A stretch of DNA of 64,000 nt from Bradyrhizobium sp. BTAi1 (GTDB taxonomy: Bacteria; Pseudomonadota; Alphaproteobacteria; Rhizobiales; Xanthobacteraceae), in contig NC_009475.1 in the NCBI RefSeq assembly GCF_000015165.1, positions 124,001-188,000 of the forward strand. The letters run 5' to 3'. Both the position numbers and the translations under genes were made by a program. The notes below the pieces were generated by a model. The model saw nothing but the letters and a program-made list of their open reading frames with translations. It did no database searches and was not told where the DNA came from. The first letter of the stretch is position 1. The number at the start of each line of letters is the position of its first letter. Shown one piece after another: positions 34,653-44,168 of the stretch.

Positions 34653-35375
34653 TTGACGAGAGCGATTATCTCTCTCGCGTCCCAATATGGGCGATATGGC
34701 TATCGTCGGATCACGTCGCTGCTGGTCGATGCCGGCTGGCACGTCGGATGTGATCGGGTCCAGCGGATCTGGCGCCGTGAGGGGCTAAAGGTACCCAGGA
34801 AGCAGAAGCCGCGGGGTCGGCTCTGGCTCAACGACGGATCCTGCATCCGTTTGAGGCCGCAGCATCGTAATCATGTCTGGAGCTACGACTTCGTCGAGGC
34901 GCAGACCCACGATGGGCGCAAGCTGCGGTTGATGACTTTGATCGACGAGTTCACCCGGGAATGCCTGGCAATCAGGGTGGCTCGCCGGATCAACAGCTTC
35001 GGTGTCATCGAGACGATGGCCGACGTAATGCTCGAACGCGGTGTGCCAGAACACATCCGGTCGGACAACGGCGCGGAGATGACAGCCAAGGTCGTGCGCA
35101 ACTGGTTCGCCAAGCTCGGAGCAAAGACGCTCTACATTGCGCCCGGCAGCCCATGGGAAAACGGCTACTGCGAGTCCTTCAACGGCAAACTGCGCGACGA
35201 ATGCCTGAACGGTGAAATCTTTTACAGCCTGAAGGAGGCCACTGTCGTCATCGAGCAATGGCGCAAGCACTTCAACACGATCCGACCGCACTCATCGCTG
35301 AGCTACCGGCCCCCGGCGCCGCAAACATCGGCGCCGACACTGCAGCATCTGGATCGGAGCGCAGCGATGCAGTAG
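34653..35375 (+). CDS. IS3-family OrfB transposase (rve integrase core), copy 1
   Basis: A 240-residue segment from this ATG; the same frame is open further upstream through the end of orfA, so the natural product is probably an OrfAB fusion made by -1 frameshift. The DDE core is visible: [11 protein letters not shown] (Asp), IRSDNGAEM (Asp) and [19 protein letters not shown] (Glu), typical of the IS407/IS2 branch. The gene is intact and may be active. Confidence 0.95.
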   Translation: MTRAIISLASQYGRYGYRRITSLLVDAGWHVGCDRVQRIWRREGLKVPRKQKPRGRLWLNDGSCIRLRPQHRNHVWSYDFVEAQTHDGRKLRLMTLIDEFTRECLAIRVARRINSFGVIETMADVMLERGVPEHIRSDNGAEMTAKVVRNWFAKLGAKTLYIAPGSPWENGYCESFNGKLRDECLNGEIFYSLKEATVVIEQWRKHFNTIRPHSSLSYRPPAPQTSAPTLQHLDRSAAMQ

Positions 35376-35643
35376 TCTCTATCCCGCTGGTCCAAAATAT
35401 CCGTCAGGTCACTGGTGGACTGTTAGGCTTGCGGCAGGAGCGGTTGGCACGGGCCGCCTCTAAAGCTGTTCGGCACTCGATAATAATCGACCGATTTTGG
35501 CCGCCGAGACTTGCGCCAAATCAACCCCATGCTTCTTATCAAAACAGAGGCTGGCAGAAGGTCTCGCAACCCGCTCTCCGCAAGCATGCGGCGCATTTTG
35601 CCGAAATTGCAGGCAGCATAAAGGGGCGAATTAGAACGCGCTT

Positions 35644-35657
35644 TTGACATGGATCAA
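35644..35657. promoter_or_regulatory. FNR/FixK box upstream of a small His-motif gene
   Basis: TTGACATGGATCAA fits TTGAY-N4-ATCAA at every conserved position. Its centre lies 100 bp before the ATG at 35751. Confidence 0.72.
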
Positions 35658-35688
35658 TTGGCAGACGTTCGATTCTGCTTTTATCTTT

Positions 35689-35730
35689 AGAGCCAAGGTC
35701 GGTATTATCAGAGCCAAGGTCGGTATTATC
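35689..35730. repeat. Perfect 21-bp tandem repeat in the 5' leader
   Basis: The unit AGAGCCAAGGTCGGTATTATC occurs twice with no mismatch (35689-35709 and 35710-35730). It lies between the FNR box and the ribosome-binding site of the gene at 35751, so it may duplicate a -10-like GGTATTATC or a leader element. Confidence 0.9.
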
Positions 35731-35750
35731 GCTGCCCGGAGAAGGAAATC

Positions 35751-36011
35751 ATGAACCTGACAAAGATGCTCGCCATCGCTGCAGTCGCCGCCCTGGCCAC
35801 GGGGTCTGCTCTTGCCCAGAGCACGCAAACGACTCCCGATACTGAGAACAATGGCCACCATTATTCCGGTGGCCCGAAGACCGAAGTCCCCCATCACATG
35901 GGGAAGAAGGACATGGGCATGGCTTCCGATAAGAAAAAAGGTGCTGGCGGAAGCCATCATTATAGTGGGGGGCCAAATTCGGATGTCCCGCATCACACGG
36001 GTGCGAAGTAA
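35751..36011 (+). CDS. Small secreted protein with two HHYSGGP...VPHH repeats
   Basis: An 86-residue protein with an AGGA site before the ATG and a signal peptide ending in ALAQ. The mature part contains two copies of a His motif: HHYSGGPKTEVPHHMG and HHYSGGPNSDVPHHTG, separated by a Lys/Met/Gly-rich linker. The paired His suggest metal or heme binding in the periplasm. No named family recognised. An FNR box 100 bp upstream suggests low-oxygen control. It is a one-gene unit bounded by a strong hairpin at 36057. Confidence 0.75.
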   Translation: MNLTKMLAIAAVAALATGSALAQSTQTTPDTENNGHHYSGGPKTEVPHHMGKKDMGMASDKKKGAGGSHHYSGGPNSDVPHHTGAK

Positions 36012-36056
36012 GGCCGAACAAAACAGGCCGCAAGGAGCAAGCGCTCAACGCCTTTT

Positions 36057-36094
36057 GCGTCGCAGTCCCGCCACCCGTGGCGGGACCGCGACGC
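36057..36094. terminator. Strong bidirectional hairpin between convergent genes
   Basis: A long stem (GCGTCGC + GTCCCGCCAC paired with GTGGCGGGAC + GCGACGC, one A-C mismatch, 2-base tip) lies between the small His-motif gene and opgC, which converge. No long T-run follows on the plus strand, so it may act as an RNA-stabilising or weak terminator hairpin. Confidence 0.65.
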
Positions 36095-36133
36095 CTCGGG
36101 TTTGGCGCGTTTACTGAACCTAATGGCGCGGCA

Positions 36134-37249
36134 TCAAATGGGAGCGGGGCTCCCGCGGGATTGATTTAGGTGCGCGAGCTTGGCCGCGATCCCTGTCATG
36201 ATCACGATACCGCCCAGAGTCACCAGCGCTTGCGTCAAGAAATTGTTCCATGCCATTCGCAAGACGGCATGACCTGCAAACGATAGCAGCACACTTGCGC
36301 AATACACCGCGAGGGGATGCTCGCCACACCAAAGCACCGGACGCAAGTAGTGCTGCCATCGGTCTGGGATGTCGGCTGGGAGACCTTTTTTGATAACGAA
36401 TGCCAGCGCGAAAAAGTGCAGCAATCTCAGAATATCCATATGCCCCTTGTCGATTGGATAGATCAATCGAAAGATCGGCGCGGGTACGTAAGCTTCCAGG
36501 GAATGAAATTGCCATCCCAGTGCAATAAAGAATGAGAACGCGACGTACCCGACCGCCAAAAGCATCCAAAGCTTCAAGTCGAGATAGTGGAGTGCGGCGT
36601 GAGCCGGCTTTGCGCCCCACCACACCCCGATCACATAGAGAAACTGCCAATTCATGGGATTGAAATACACTTGGCCCGCGGGATAAGCCGGAATGTACCA
36701 ATCCAGCAGGTGTGACGTAACGTAGAGCAAAGCGGAGGCCATGAGCGTTGCTGCCGGATATCGGAGAATGCCTGGCAGAACTAACACTAGCGCGAAGTGC
36801 AGCGTGATCATCAGCAGCAGCGGATCGAGGTTGACGGGCGAATACCTCATCGTCACCGCCTGCCACAAAGCCTCGAAGGGATCGGCAAAGAATACGGCCA
36901 CATTTGCGTGGTGCAGGAGATCCGGCTGCCAGATCGCCAGCAAAGACGCTATGAGCAAGAGAAGCGCGGTGGTGCAGAGTTGGGCAAAGTAGATCTCGAA
37001 GCCACGTTTGATCGCCCGCTGGAGAGCAATCCTCAGTCCAGATTGTCGAACAATGGGGGTGTAAACCATCCCGGAGGCGACACCAGACAAGAAGACCAGA
37101 ATCTCCGCAGCATCGCTGAAGCCAAAATTCTTTGGCGTGATTCTGTTGAGGTAGACCTCGGGAATGTGGTCAATGAAAATGAGCCACAGCGACAGGCCGC
37201 GAAACAAGTCAATCCGGTGATCACGGCCGACCGCCGCTGAATTCTCCAC
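36134..37249 (-). CDS. opgC: OpgC-domain integral membrane protein
   Basis: A membrane acyltransferase-like protein of about 371 residues with roughly ten hydrophobic segments. The N terminus RDHRIDLFRGLSLWLIFIDHIP and the FSDAAEILVFLSGVASG block are diagnostic of the OpgC family, which succinylates osmoregulated periplasmic glucans. The start is taken as GTG at 37249, preceded by AGGAG; a GTG at 37270 is also open. IS3 copy 2 starts 52-73 bp upstream of the start and may have displaced its natural promoter. Confidence 0.9.
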   Translation of the reverse strand: MENSAAVGRDHRIDLFRGLSLWLIFIDHIPEVYLNRITPKNFGFSDAAEILVFLSGVASGMVYTPIVRQSGLRIALQRAIKRGFEIYFAQLCTTALLLLIASLLAIWQPDLLHHANVAVFFADPFEALWQAVTMRYSPVNLDPLLLMITLHFALVLVLPGILRYPAATLMASALLYVTSHLLDWYIPAYPAGQVYFNPMNWQFLYVIGVWWGAKPAHAALHYLDLKLWMLLAVGYVAFSFFIALGWQFHSLEAYVPAPIFRLIYPIDKGHMDILRLLHFFALAFVIKKGLPADIPDRWQHYLRPVLWCGEHPLAVYCASVLLSFAGHAVLRMAWNNFLTQALVTLGGIVIMTGIAAKLAHLNQSRGSPAPI

Positions 37250-37381
37250 GACGGCTCCTCGCTCCCTCACCCCGTCATTCCGCGTCGGATTTGAGGCCTA
37301 TCTGGAAAGGCGGATCTGTGAATGACCTGACCGGGCTTTTTTGAACCAAGCTTTGTGAGAAAGTGAGCTTGGAAAGGAGCT

Positions 37382-37666
37382 TTGATCATGCCGAAGAAGA
37401 GGTTCAATGCGGAGCAGATCGTGGTGCTGCTGCGCCAGATTGAAGTGTTGATGTCGCAGGGCAAGGCCGCGCCGGTGGCCTGCCGGGAAGCCGGAATTTC
37501 GCAGCAGAGTTATTATCGCTGGCGAAAGGAATACGGTGGTCTTGAGCTCGATCAGGCGAAGCGGATGAAGGATCTGGAGCGGGAGAATATCCGCCTCAAG
37601 CGTCTCGTTGCCGATCTGTCGCTGGAGAAGCAGGTGCTCAAGGACGTTGCCTCGGGAAACTTATAA
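37382..37666 (+). CDS. IS3-family OrfA, copy 2
   Basis: A 94-residue protein identical in sequence to the orfA product at 34231-34515: HTH segment [13 protein letters not shown] and leucine-zipper-like tail. Intact, with orfB in the -1 frame. Confidence 0.95.
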   Translation: MIMPKKRFNAEQIVVLLRQIEVLMSQGKAAPVACREAGISQQSYYRWRKEYGGLELDQAKRMKDLERENIRLKRLVADLSLEKQVLKDVASGNL

Positions 37667-37803
37667 GCCCCGAACGGCGCCGGCAGGCGGTCGATGGCAT
37701 TCGAGGGAAGTACGGTCTCTCCGAACGCCAGGCCTGCCGGATCGTCGGCCAGCACCGCGGAACACAGCGATACGCCACCATCGTTCGATCTGATGAGGAT
37801 GCG

Positions 37804-38526
37804 TTGACGAGAGCGATTATCTCTCTCGCGTCCCAATATGGGCGATATGGCTATCGTCGGATCACGTCGCTGCTGGTCGATGCCGGCTGGCACGTCGGAT
37901 GTGATCGGGTCCAGCGGATCTGGCGCCGTGAGGGGCTAAAGGTACCCAGGAAGCAGAAGCCGCGGGGTCGGCTCTGGCTCAACGACGGATCCTGCATCCG
38001 TTTGAGGCCGCAGCATCGTAATCATGTCTGGAGCTACGACTTCGTCGAGGCGCAGACCCACGATGGGCGCAAGCTGCGGTTGATGACTTTGATCGACGAG
38101 TTCACCCGGGAATGCCTGGCAATCAGGGTGGCTCGCCGGATCAACAGCTTCGGTGTCATCGAGACGATGGCCGACGTAATGCTCGAACGCGGTGTGCCAG
38201 AACACATCCGGTCGGACAACGGCGCGGAGATGACAGCCAAGGTCGTGCGCAACTGGTTCGCCAAGCTCGGAGCAAAGACGCTCTACATTGCGCCCGGCAG
38301 CCCATGGGAAAACGGCTACTGCGAGTCCTTCAACGGCAAACTGCGCGACGAATGCCTGAACGGTGAAATCTTTTACAGCCTGAAGGAGGCCACTGTCGTC
38401 ATCGAGCAATGGCGCAAGCACTTCAACACGATCCGACCGCACTCATCGCTGAGCTACCGGCCCCCGGCGCCGCAAACATCGGCGCCGACACTGCAGCATC
38501 TGGATCGGAGCGCAGCGATGCAGTAG
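37804..38526 (+). CDS. IS3-family OrfB transposase, copy 2
   Basis: A 240-residue product identical to the copy at 34653-35375, with the same DDE signatures ([29 protein letters not shown]). The frame is open upstream into orfA, consistent with an OrfAB frameshift product. Intact. Confidence 0.95.
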   Translation: MTRAIISLASQYGRYGYRRITSLLVDAGWHVGCDRVQRIWRREGLKVPRKQKPRGRLWLNDGSCIRLRPQHRNHVWSYDFVEAQTHDGRKLRLMTLIDEFTRECLAIRVARRINSFGVIETMADVMLERGVPEHIRSDNGAEMTAKVVRNWFAKLGAKTLYIAPGSPWENGYCESFNGKLRDECLNGEIFYSLKEATVVIEQWRKHFNTIRPHSSLSYRPPAPQTSAPTLQHLDRSAAMQ

Positions 38527-39575
38527 TCTCTATCCCGCTGGTCCAAAATATCCGTCAGGTCAAGGCTCGGCTTCTCGACCAAGCGCCAGGACAGCGCAGC
38601 AATACCCATCGCAAGCAGTGCGGATAAACAAATCAGATTAGTAGTCCCGATATCAGGCCATGCCGTCAGGACAGCTTGAGAGATAGGCCAGCTGTAGATG
38701 TAGACACCGTACGAGAGGTCCAGCTTGTTGGTCGCGTGACGAAGCCATCGAAGGCGAACCGTTCCAAGAACAACGGCGAGATAGCCGATTGCAATCGGCG
38801 CGACGGTCCGCTCCAATCCCGTGCCGAGCACAAACCACATCGCGGCCCCAAGTCCGACTGCCACGCCCCATGACAACACGATTCGGTCCCTGAACAAGAA
38901 GAGTGCGACGCCAAAAGAAAAACTCAACCAAAAACGAGCGAACTGCACGAGTTGGTCCGGCTGGCCACCGTGCCGATAGGCCAGAAACGCGGCCACTGCA
39001 ACGAACCCAATCGGCAAGAGCTTCGTCATCATACCCGGCGTCAGAAGCCGCATGCTGCCCATTAAGGCCAGCAGCAGGTAGCATAAGAATTCAAATTTTA
39101 ATGTCCAGAGGGAGCCGTTCACGACCGATGGATAGGGATTATGCCTGAACAGTCCCGGGAGTTCGGCGGCCCCGGTGCTGAGCGAGATCGTCTTCACCAT
39201 GTACTCCAGCACGCGCGCGTCTTCCAAGTAGTTCGCGACGCCGCATTCGGCGAGCACAATCCCGGAGGCCACGATGACGATCGTGCAGAGGATCAAGCCA
39301 GGAAAGATGCGCAATGCACGAGCGATGATGAAGTCGATCGAGTTCCGGCAGCGAGCCAAGCTTGCCGCAACGGTCAGCCCCGACAGCACAAAAAAAACAT
39401 TAACGGCATGATCACCAAGGTTGTAGACGGTTGTGCCGACAAACTCGTCGGCTCTCGTGCCAGCGCGAAGGAAAAACGCGTGAGAGACCAGGACGGCAAG
39501 TGCCGCAACCAGGCGCAGAAGCGTAAAGTTGTTTCGATCAGGCTCAATTATGTCTCTAACCAAGACGGATCTCAT
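38454..39575 (-). CDS. Acyltransferase 3 (OafA/YrhL-like) with C terminus replaced by IS3 sequence
   Basis: From the ATG at 39575 this is an integral membrane acyltransferase with about ten helices: [19 protein letters not shown] at the N terminus with the catalytic-type His, then [13 protein letters not shown] and [13 protein letters not shown]. Such proteins O-acetylate cell-surface sugars. Native sequence ends around [11 protein letters not shown], where the IS3 right end begins (38562); the last 35 or so residues are read from IS sequence until a chance stop at 38454. Few conserved residues should be lost, so activity is possible. Confidence 0.85.
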   Translation of the reverse strand: MRSVLVRDIIEPDRNNFTLLRLVAALAVLVSHAFFLRAGTRADEFVGTTVYNLGDHAVNVFFVLSGLTVAASLARCRNSIDFIIARALRIFPGLILCTIVIVASGIVLAECGVANYLEDARVLEYMVKTISLSTGAAELPGLFRHNPYPSVVNGSLWTLKFEFLCYLLLALMGSMRLLTPGMMTKLLPIGFVAVAAFLAYRHGGQPDQLVQFARFWLSFSFGVALFLFRDRIVLSWGVAVGLGAAMWFVLGTGLERTVAPIAIGYLAVVLGTVRLRWLRHATNKLDLSYGVYIYSWPISQAVLTAWPDIGTTNLICLSALLAMGIAALSWRLVEKPSLDLTDILDQRDRDYCIAALRSRCCSVGADVCGAGGR

Positions 39576-39893
39576 CGTAAATCGTCCTTTTGCGCATCGG
39601 GCTGAGACGAAATGTAGACTCTTGCCGGGACTCCTGGAGCTCGCCAGCAAGGAGCGTGCCGATGCTTCAGCCTTCGGCAAGCATCCTTCCCGGGCGGAAG
39701 GGGCCGATACCCGTCTCACTGGTCTGGCCTGTCGTTAACCAAGTGATGCTGGCAACCGGGCATGCCTCGGCCTCAATAGTTCGTGCCTGGTCGTGCGCCG
39801 CGCTTCCCCTCCCACGGCCAAGGAATCCGCAATTCCAGAGTGTCTATTCGCCGAGCCCCGGACCGGAAGTGATGCTTCGGCCAACCAATGTTT
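39576..39893. other. Intergenic region, no gene seen
   Basis: About 320 bp between the acyltransferase start and the decayed heptaheme fragment. No box, repeat or gene recognised. A minus frame runs through it, but it carries no heme motifs after the frame-shifted end of the fragment. Confidence 0.4.
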
Positions 39894-40214
39894 GTTAAAT
39901 GAGTCTGTCGGTGGCAAGGTACACTGGTTGACTTCGGCGGTCTCTAGATCAGTGATCATGCGGTCCATCATCACGAAGTGCTCCATGTAATGGCTCGGCC
40001 GAGCCTGATGGCACTGGACGCAGTCCTTCGATGTCACGGACGGATGGACATAGCCCGCGATCTGCCAGCTGGCCGTGCGGTGACACGCCGCGCAGTCGCG
40101 TCCGTATAATTCGCGGTAAGAATCTCGATTGCTGTGGCAATTGACACAATCGAGGCCGTCCCGCTGCTCCGATTGCAAAGGCCCGATGGCCGCTGATGCC
40201 GTTTGCGACTGCAC
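39894..40214 (-). pseudogene. Heptaheme cytochrome fragment (module copy C)
   Basis: This fragment covers the second half of the heptaheme cytochrome: CVNCHSNRDSYRELYGRDC, CAACH, a YVHPSVTSKDCVQCHQ block and MMDRMITD, closely matching copy A. The first three hemes are absent, and the seventh motif is destroyed: NQC is followed by a shifted reading, with TDSFN returning afterwards. No cytochrome b or reductase gene remains beside it. It shows that a third copy of the module once existed here. It is closer to copy A than to B in the CHSNRD and MMDR segments. Confidence 0.88.
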
Positions 40215-40238
40215 ATCGCTACGGACCCATGGGAGAAG

Positions 40239-41525
40239 TTATTTGTTCCGGAGCCAACTCGGCGCGCTCGGGTGATTGCTCGGCGGAACTCCCGATTTCT
40301 GCGGAAAAACCAGCTGATCCCGGTGTTTATGCCAACCGCTTGCCGACCACGCGGCGATGATCATCCCGGCGAGTGCAAGCGCGCTTGCGATGGCGAACAT
40401 GGCGTTGGACAACCCAAGTGACAGCAACAGGCCAGCAGCGGCCGAGCCCACGGCCTCAATCCATCGGTCCAAATCCTCGCCCTGGTGCTCACCCGCGATC
40501 AGGGAGATCCAATAGGTGATGATCGGTGCAGCTATTCCTGCAGCCATCGCAATCGCGCCGACGCCAAGCGCGAGTGCTGCCGCAGTTGTCGCGGCCGAAG
40601 GGAGAGCAAGAGCGAGGCCAAGCATGCCTAGACTAGTGCGGGCGCGATCAACCAGCGCGTCGCCTTCGGCGGCACAAGCGGCGAGAACACGAGTATTTGG
40701 GCGAGCAGCATCACAGCGCTGCACTCGGCGAGCATCAATCCGATGGTCAACCCGGAGGCGCTTGAGCCAAGATTGCCGCGCAAGGCCAGGTGAACGTCAA
40801 ACGCCGCGACCGAGCCCGCAACGATCGCGGCCAGCACAAGCGGGCTTTGGGAAGTCCGCGGTTCATCGGTGCCGCGGAGCAAGATTGTATTGCAGGTGAA
40901 CTGGGTGCGCTCTTCGTGACGGGAACAGTCCGTGCGATCACGCAGGCGCTAACCAGCGCGAGCACGATTGGCCATAACAGCGGAGCTCCTGCATCAAGTT
41001 GAGCTTGCTTCGAGCTCAGGACGGAAGGTGCCGCCGAGCAGCGGACCAACCATAAAGCCGATCATGGTCGCCGCTCCGATCCAGGCGAACCGCCGCGCAC
41101 GCCACCCATCATCGGGAGACCAGTCGCCAACGGTCGCCAGCGCCACCGGTGTGATTGCCGCCGCCGAAACTCCGGCCAGCGCACGCGCCGTGTAAAGAAG
41201 CAACAAATCGCTGGTAAGTTCGAACAGCATCAGGCTGGTCGAAAATCCTGCAAGACCCAGAACGAGCACGGGACGACGGCCCCCAGCCGTCCGAGATCCT
41301 TCCAAGGTAGGGAGCGGAAACGAAAATGGCAGCCGTATAGGCCGCCGTCATGAGACCTGTATGCCGGGAGATCGTCGCGGGATCGTCGAAGCCGGACACA
41401 GCCGCAATCCTCGACGGCAGGTTGGGCAGAATGATTCTGAACGCCAAGGCGGTCGTAAAGGCGGCCAATACCAATGCCCCCCTGGTTGTGAGCGGCAGCC
41501 CCTCGTTGGAAAGACTGTCTGACAT
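40239..41525 (-). pseudogene. MFS transporter pseudogene with several frameshifts
   Basis: Minus-strand reading gives an MFS protein starting at the ATG at 41525 (MSDSLSNEG). Recognisable blocks are in different frames: SRHTGLMTAAYTAAIF, then GGRRPVLVLGLAGFSTS and WRARRFAWIGAATMIG, then SVAAFDVHLALRGN and FSPLVPPKATRWL, then a C-terminal helix region. At least three frame changes are needed. It is a paralogue of the transporter at 1-1239. Non-functional unless the changes are sequencing errors. Confidence 0.85.
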
Positions 41526-41882
41526 CTTTGCGGTCTCGTTCAACTGGGAGACTTTAACAGCTCGACAATCGATAACAAGCCTGCGCGTCCTTGTTGGATG
41601 CAGTGGCGCCTTACGCGCTCGCCGCTTCAGCTGACAAATTCGGATGGGGCGGGGAATTCTCGCGAATTTGGCGGTGACCCACAGGGGTAAGCCAACCGGA
41701 AGCTCCAGTGCTGCTGCGCAGTGGAAGACCGCACGTACCCTCAACGAGGATGCTCAGGGCCCGAAGCCCTCGAGCCGTCTCCGCCAAAAAGGGCCGGCTC
41801 ACGGGACCATTATCCTCCCGAACTGATCAGCCATTTAGATCGTTCGAACGACCTTCCGGGGATGACGCGAACGGCAGGCGGC

Positions 41883-42396
41883 TCACTCAGCCGCGCTCCG
41901 CAATCGGTCCACACGAAGTGAAAGCTGCACCGGGGTCGGATTCTGTAAGATGTCCAGCACGGGGCAATGACGGTCGACGATTTCCTTCAGGCGCGCCAAC
42001 TCGCCTTCGGAAGCCGAACTGTCAAACCTACCTCGGCTTTAATGACTTGATAACCCGGCCGAACGTCCCCTTCGACGTCGAACGAGCCGCGCAAGTCAAT
42101 CGTGCCCGAAAGCCGAACCGAAGCGCCATTGAGGGGAATGCCGAGCGCATCGGCATAGAGTCGGTAGGTGATTTCTTGACAAGAGCCCAGGGCCGCTAAG
42201 ATGTACTCCACTGGATTGGGTGCTGTGTCCTGCCCGCCGGCTCGTCTACCTGGACGCTGAACTGGCGAATCGAGACGGCGCTGTCAACGCCGTTTACGAG
42301 ACGGGATTGCGCTCGGAAGGCCGCTAACGCCTGGGCAGGGTCAACGCTCAGTGCAGCCGGCGTACCCGAGAACACCTCCTTGAACTTGAATGCCAT
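41883..42396 (-). pseudogene. OsmC-family protein, frameshifted
   Basis: The start MAFKFKEVFSGTPAALSVDP at 42396 and the following VNGVDSAVSIRQFSVQVDEPAG are OsmC-like. The frame then shifts; the next frame reads VEYILAALGSCQEITYRLYADALGIPL, which holds the conserved GSCQ cysteine. A second shift near 41990 leads to VDRHCPVLDIL and the C terminus. OsmC proteins reduce organic hydroperoxides with two cysteines. Both are still encoded but in different frames. Confidence 0.82.
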
Positions 42397-42727
42397 TATT
42401 TCTCGACCGACTGTGACAGTGTGAGAGGTAATAGTTATATGGATGAAACTGCTTATCAATCGGTCCGAACTGAAAGAATGAGCGTCATCTTGAACCGAGA
42501 ACTCACAGCGATTTTGTTCTAGTGATGCGGCGGGGGAAGATAAAGTCGCCTCCTTCGACAAGAAGACCAAGAGCTCGAATTCTCCCACCAATCCCACGCG
42601 ATCAATCAGGATGGCGATCCCATTTTTCTAGGATTGAGGCAGATCAACACACGTCACGGCTTGCATGGCAACCTCATGGACGCTGCTGGGACCGCAATAC
42701 GTAGCGAAGCTGCGACGGGAGATCGAC
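42397..42727. other. Intergenic region, no gene seen
   Basis: About 330 bp between the OsmC pseudogene start and the DUF2939 gene, which diverge. Presumed promoter region; no FNR-type box recognised. Confidence 0.4.
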
Positions 42728-43321
42728 ATGGCATACCTGGAGACCGAGGTGATAGCGGCGCACCATCACGTTCGCCGCCGCACGGTGGCATATGTGGTTC
42801 TCGGCGCTTTGCTCGCCAGTTATCTGTCCTATCCGTATGTGACCCTGTATCGGCTTGATCGGGCACTGGAAGCCAGCGATACTCGCGTTGTTGCACAACT
42901 GATCGACTGGCCGAGCGTTCGGACGCAGCTGAAAGCGGACGTTACGGCGTCGCTCGCAACGCAGGCCTATGGCGCAAGCGGGCCGGAAGCGATCGGCGCC
43001 GCTTTCGCGCTGGCCTTAAGTCCATATGTGTTCGATCCCGTAGCGGACCGCGTTATCTCGCCGTCCGGACTCATCGCCTGGTATTCGGACGCACGAAGAT
43101 CGGGCCGATCGAGCACGTTGTGGGAGGCCACGAGCTACGCGTTCTTCCGGACCCCGACGCGCTTCTTAATGACACTAAGGATGAACGAGCCGCAATATCC
43201 GAATATCGAACTCGAGATGAGATTGAAGGGTTTGAGGTGGCAGGTCGACCGCCTGGTCTGGCCGCGCGCGCGCGGTATCGCCGTTCCCGGGTCCGGCGGG
43301 TCTGGACCGACCACGGAATGA
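42728..43321 (+). CDS. DUF2939 membrane-anchored protein
   Basis: A GGGAG site 7 bases before the ATG at 42728 gives 197 residues. An N-terminal membrane helix (YVVLGALLASYLSYPYVTLY) is followed by the DUF2939 pattern: RLDRALEASDTRVVAQLIDWPSVRTQLKAD, then FDPVADRVISPSGLI and the basic C-terminal LRWQVDRLVWP. The protein is probably periplasmic, anchored at the N terminus. Function unknown. It is intact within a region of decayed genes. Confidence 0.8.
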   Translation: MAYLETEVIAAHHHVRRRTVAYVVLGALLASYLSYPYVTLYRLDRALEASDTRVVAQLIDWPSVRTQLKADVTASLATQAYGASGPEAIGAAFALALSPYVFDPVADRVISPSGLIAWYSDARRSGRSSTLWEATSYAFFRTPTRFLMTLRMNEPQYPNIELEMRLKGLRWQVDRLVWPRARGIAVPGSGGSGPTTE

Positions 43322-43428
43322 TCAAACGTCGCAGCCGCTCATGAGCGCGCTTGATCTTGCAGCAGCCCTGCGAAGCTTGTGGGGCTGGAGAAAGGCGTTC
43401 ATAACTGATGGCGGCGGAGACGAGGAAC

Positions 43429-44100
43429 TCAAAACTCGAGCGCCACTCTTAGCCGGGCCTTCTCGAGCCGCCGTCTCACCGATGTCAGGCGGGATAAATT
43501 GAATCGGAACGCCAGGATGTTCTGGACCGTATCCTTGCCCAGGAAATGATCCATCCGAAAAATCTGATCCTCGCGGAAGACCTGCAGACTGGTCTGGTTA
43601 AGCACCTTTGCCGAAGCGAGATCGCGTCCGAACGGTTTTTCGGTGACGATCCGCCGCCATGCTCCCTCTCCTTCCCTTGCAAGACCCGCCTCGCCGATCC
43701 GTTGCACAACGGACACGAAGAATTGCGGCGCTCGGGCTAAATAGAACAGGACATTGCCTCCCGTGTCGGGCTTTAGTCTGGTGAGGCATCGAAACAGGTT
43801 TTGAAAGGTCACGGGATCGTCGACGTGACCACTCACATAGGCCAACCGATGAATGACACTTTCCCAGGCGTTCTGGTCGAAAGCTTCGAGCCGGGCTTCT
43901 TCCGCCTTGGCTCCGGTGTAGCGCTGCAACGCCTGCGGAAAAAACATTCCGGAGTTACTCGATACTGATTTCGCTGCTGCTTCCACCGACGATGGCGAAA
44001 TCAGCAGGCAAGCACTTCCACAGCGCAAAATTGTAGAGCGCCGGCATCAAGAGTCGGTAGACCAGGTCGCCGGTGATCCCAAGAATGACGAACGTGCTTT
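43429..44100 (-). pseudogene. zwf: Glucose-6-phosphate dehydrogenase remnant
   Basis: The 5' part reads FVILGITGDL and LLMPALYNFALW (the NADP-binding start of G6PDH). After a frameshift the next frame carries FGRDLASAKVLN and REDQIFRMDHFLGKDTVQNILAFRF, including the conserved substrate-binding RMDHFLGK. The gene stops soon after, at about 40% of the normal length of 490 residues, so the C-terminal half is missing. It is the third gene of a decayed tal-gnd-zwf operon. Confidence 0.88.
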
Positions 44101-44168
44101 AGTGAGCGGGCGTCGCCGCGTTCTCTTCTATTTTCAGCCTATCGATCATTCGCAGTTATCGCCGAAAT

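Larger units (their letters stand above)
34172..35411 (+). mobile_element. IS3-family element, copy 1 (IS407-like)
   Basis: The element is 1240 bp, from TGACCTGACCGGG to CGTCAGGTCA, with terminal inverted repeats starting TGACCTGAC. It carries overlapping-frame orfA and orfB. It appears identical throughout to the copy at 37323-38562. The flanking four bases (CGTT left, CTGG right) do not match, so no target duplication remains. It cuts the copy B reductase. Confidence 0.94.
35412..35750. other. Leader and promoter region of a small His-motif protein
   Basis: Between IS3 copy 1 and the gene at 35751 there is no convincing gene. The region holds an FNR box (35644-35657) and a perfect 21-bp tandem repeat (35689-35730), both described separately. 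The sequence right of the IS has no resemblance to the missing part of the copy B reductase. Confidence 0.6.
37323..38562 (+). mobile_element. IS3-family element, copy 2 (IS407-like)
   Basis: Same length (1240 bp), ends and reading frames as the element at 34172-35411; I saw no difference between them. Flanks are TGAA (left) and AGGC (right), again with no matching duplication. The two copies are in direct orientation and enclose 1.9 kb carrying the His-motif gene and opgC. The right end sits in the 3' end of an acyltransferase gene. Confidence 0.94.

Noticed and set aside
34172..38562. A true composite transposon made of the two IS3 copies
   Set aside because: No target duplication at the outer ends (CGTT versus AGGC). 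The arrangement could equally come from separate events, so I list two IS elements and no transposon.
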